Positions 22,398-23,270 of a DNA stretch of 23,270 bases are shown piece after piece. The position numbers and the translations under genes were made by a program. The notes below the pieces were generated by a model. The model had not been told where the DNA came from, searched no databases, and saw only the letters and a list, made by a program, of their open reading frames with translations. Source of the DNA: CAZLWF01 sp031972835 (GTDB taxonomy: Bacteria; Patescibacteriota; Minisyncoccia; Phycocordibacterales; UBA9973); contig DALYDX010000012.1 of the NCBI GenBank assembly GCA_031972835.1, positions 1 to 23,270 on the forward strand, in the 5' to 3' direction. How positions within the stretch are numbered: the stretch's first letter is position 1; every line of letters starts with the position of its first letter.

Positions 22398-22441
22398 AAA
22401 CTCTTTTGTTTTAGCTTGGCCCGCCAAAAGGCGGTTTTTTT
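22386..22441 (+). terminator. Terminator with possible antiterminator (attenuator) in the 23S leader
   Basis: The terminator stem is CCGCC (22421-22425) and GGCGG (22430-22434) around AAAA with seven T's (22435-22441). An upstream GCGGG (22386-22390) can pair with CCCGC (22420-22424), which would break that stem. A separate hairpin CTAAAAC-TCTTTT-GTTTTAG (22395-22414) lies between. Transcripts from 22351 would be about 90 nt if termination wins. Confidence 0.65.
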
Positions 22442-22676
22442 AGTCAAAAATTGACCGGACGACCACTCATTGAAAACTGAATTCTGTTACGACATACAAT
22501 CTTTTTGTTCTAGGTTATCTAGGACATGGGGTCTTTTAAGTCGTGTCGTAAACAGAACGAATTCATACTAGATATTGAGATTATCCAAGCGGTTGGATTT
22601 TTGTTTTAGTATGAATTCAAAACACTAAATATTCCGGAGAGAGTATTTAGTGAGTATGTGGTTTTTAGATTTCCTA
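22442..22676 (+). other. 23S rRNA upstream spacer with chained inverted repeats
   Basis: This 235-bp stretch holds no gene. GAATTCTGTTACGACA (22479-22494) pairs with 22544-22564 with small bulges. GAATTCATACTA (22559-22570) pairs perfectly with TAGTATGAATTC (22607-22618). The two stems share GAATTC 22559-22564, so they exclude each other at that point. Inside the second, ATCCAA-GCGG-TTGGAT (22583-22598) followed by TTTTGTTTT resembles a terminator. CACTAAATA/TATTTAGTG (22623-22652) makes a third hairpin. They may be RNase III processing or antitermination signals for the rRNA precursor. Confidence 0.6.

Positions 22677-23270
<594 letters not shown>

Noticed and set aside
22560..22620. tRNA-like string (AAGCGGTTGGATTT) before 23S rRNA
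   Set aside because: No acceptor stem, T-loop GGTTCRA or anticodon arm could be laid out; it is better explained as a hairpin.

Overview
The window looks like part of a small, AT-rich genome of the Candidate Phyla Radiation (Patescibacteria), most likely a Parcubacteria-type lineage. This is inferred from low GC, very compact gene packing, many short proteins without recognisable families, absence of Shine-Dalgarno sequences, and a 23S rRNA gene with no 16S gene directly before it. The standard bacterial code fits: TGA is used as a normal stop. No mobile element, CRISPR array or tRNA was seen.

Layout. (1) 1-14427 is a cell-surface glycan locus on both strands. A plus-strand group (deacetylase end, two methyltransferases, GT4 glycosyltransferase) converges on a nine-gene minus-strand operon (about 10634 to 2697): GT2-like transferase, flippase, GT39-like membrane transferase, DPM1-like GT2, methyltransferase, GtrA, polysaccharide deacetylase, nucleotidyltransferase, TagB/TagF-like phosphotransferase. 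Then come a plus-strand methyltransferase + P-loop pair and a minus-strand initiating sugar-phosphate transferase + UDP-glucose 4-epimerase-like pair. Together these cover initiation, sugar-nucleotide supply, chain building, lipid-linked sugar transfer, methylation, deacetylation, a teichoic-acid-like polyol-phosphate step and export.

(2) 14516-17305 holds an HlyD/MacA-like adaptor, a 46-residue membrane peptide, a clear ribosomal protein L10 leader, rplJ and rplL with a strong terminator. (3) 17304-22276 is a run of short transcription units, most with their own promoter and hairpin terminator: a hypothetical protein, a winged-helix/degenerate nucleotidyltransferase protein, a short MscS-type membrane protein with a structured leader, a secreted Ser/Asp-rich protein with a small membrane partner, and two further hypothetical proteins.

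(4) 22277-23270 is the start of a 23S rRNA unit: a strong promoter, a 13-codon leader ORF overlapping an attenuator-like terminator, a chain of inverted repeats, and the first ~590 nt of 23S rRNA (runs off the window).

The most interesting signals are the leader/attenuator arrangement before 23S rRNA, recurrent promoter spacing that predicts leaderless mRNAs, terminators that abut or share bases with the next promoter, and the leader RNA before the MscS-like gene. All functions are assigned by reading motifs by eye; no database search was run.
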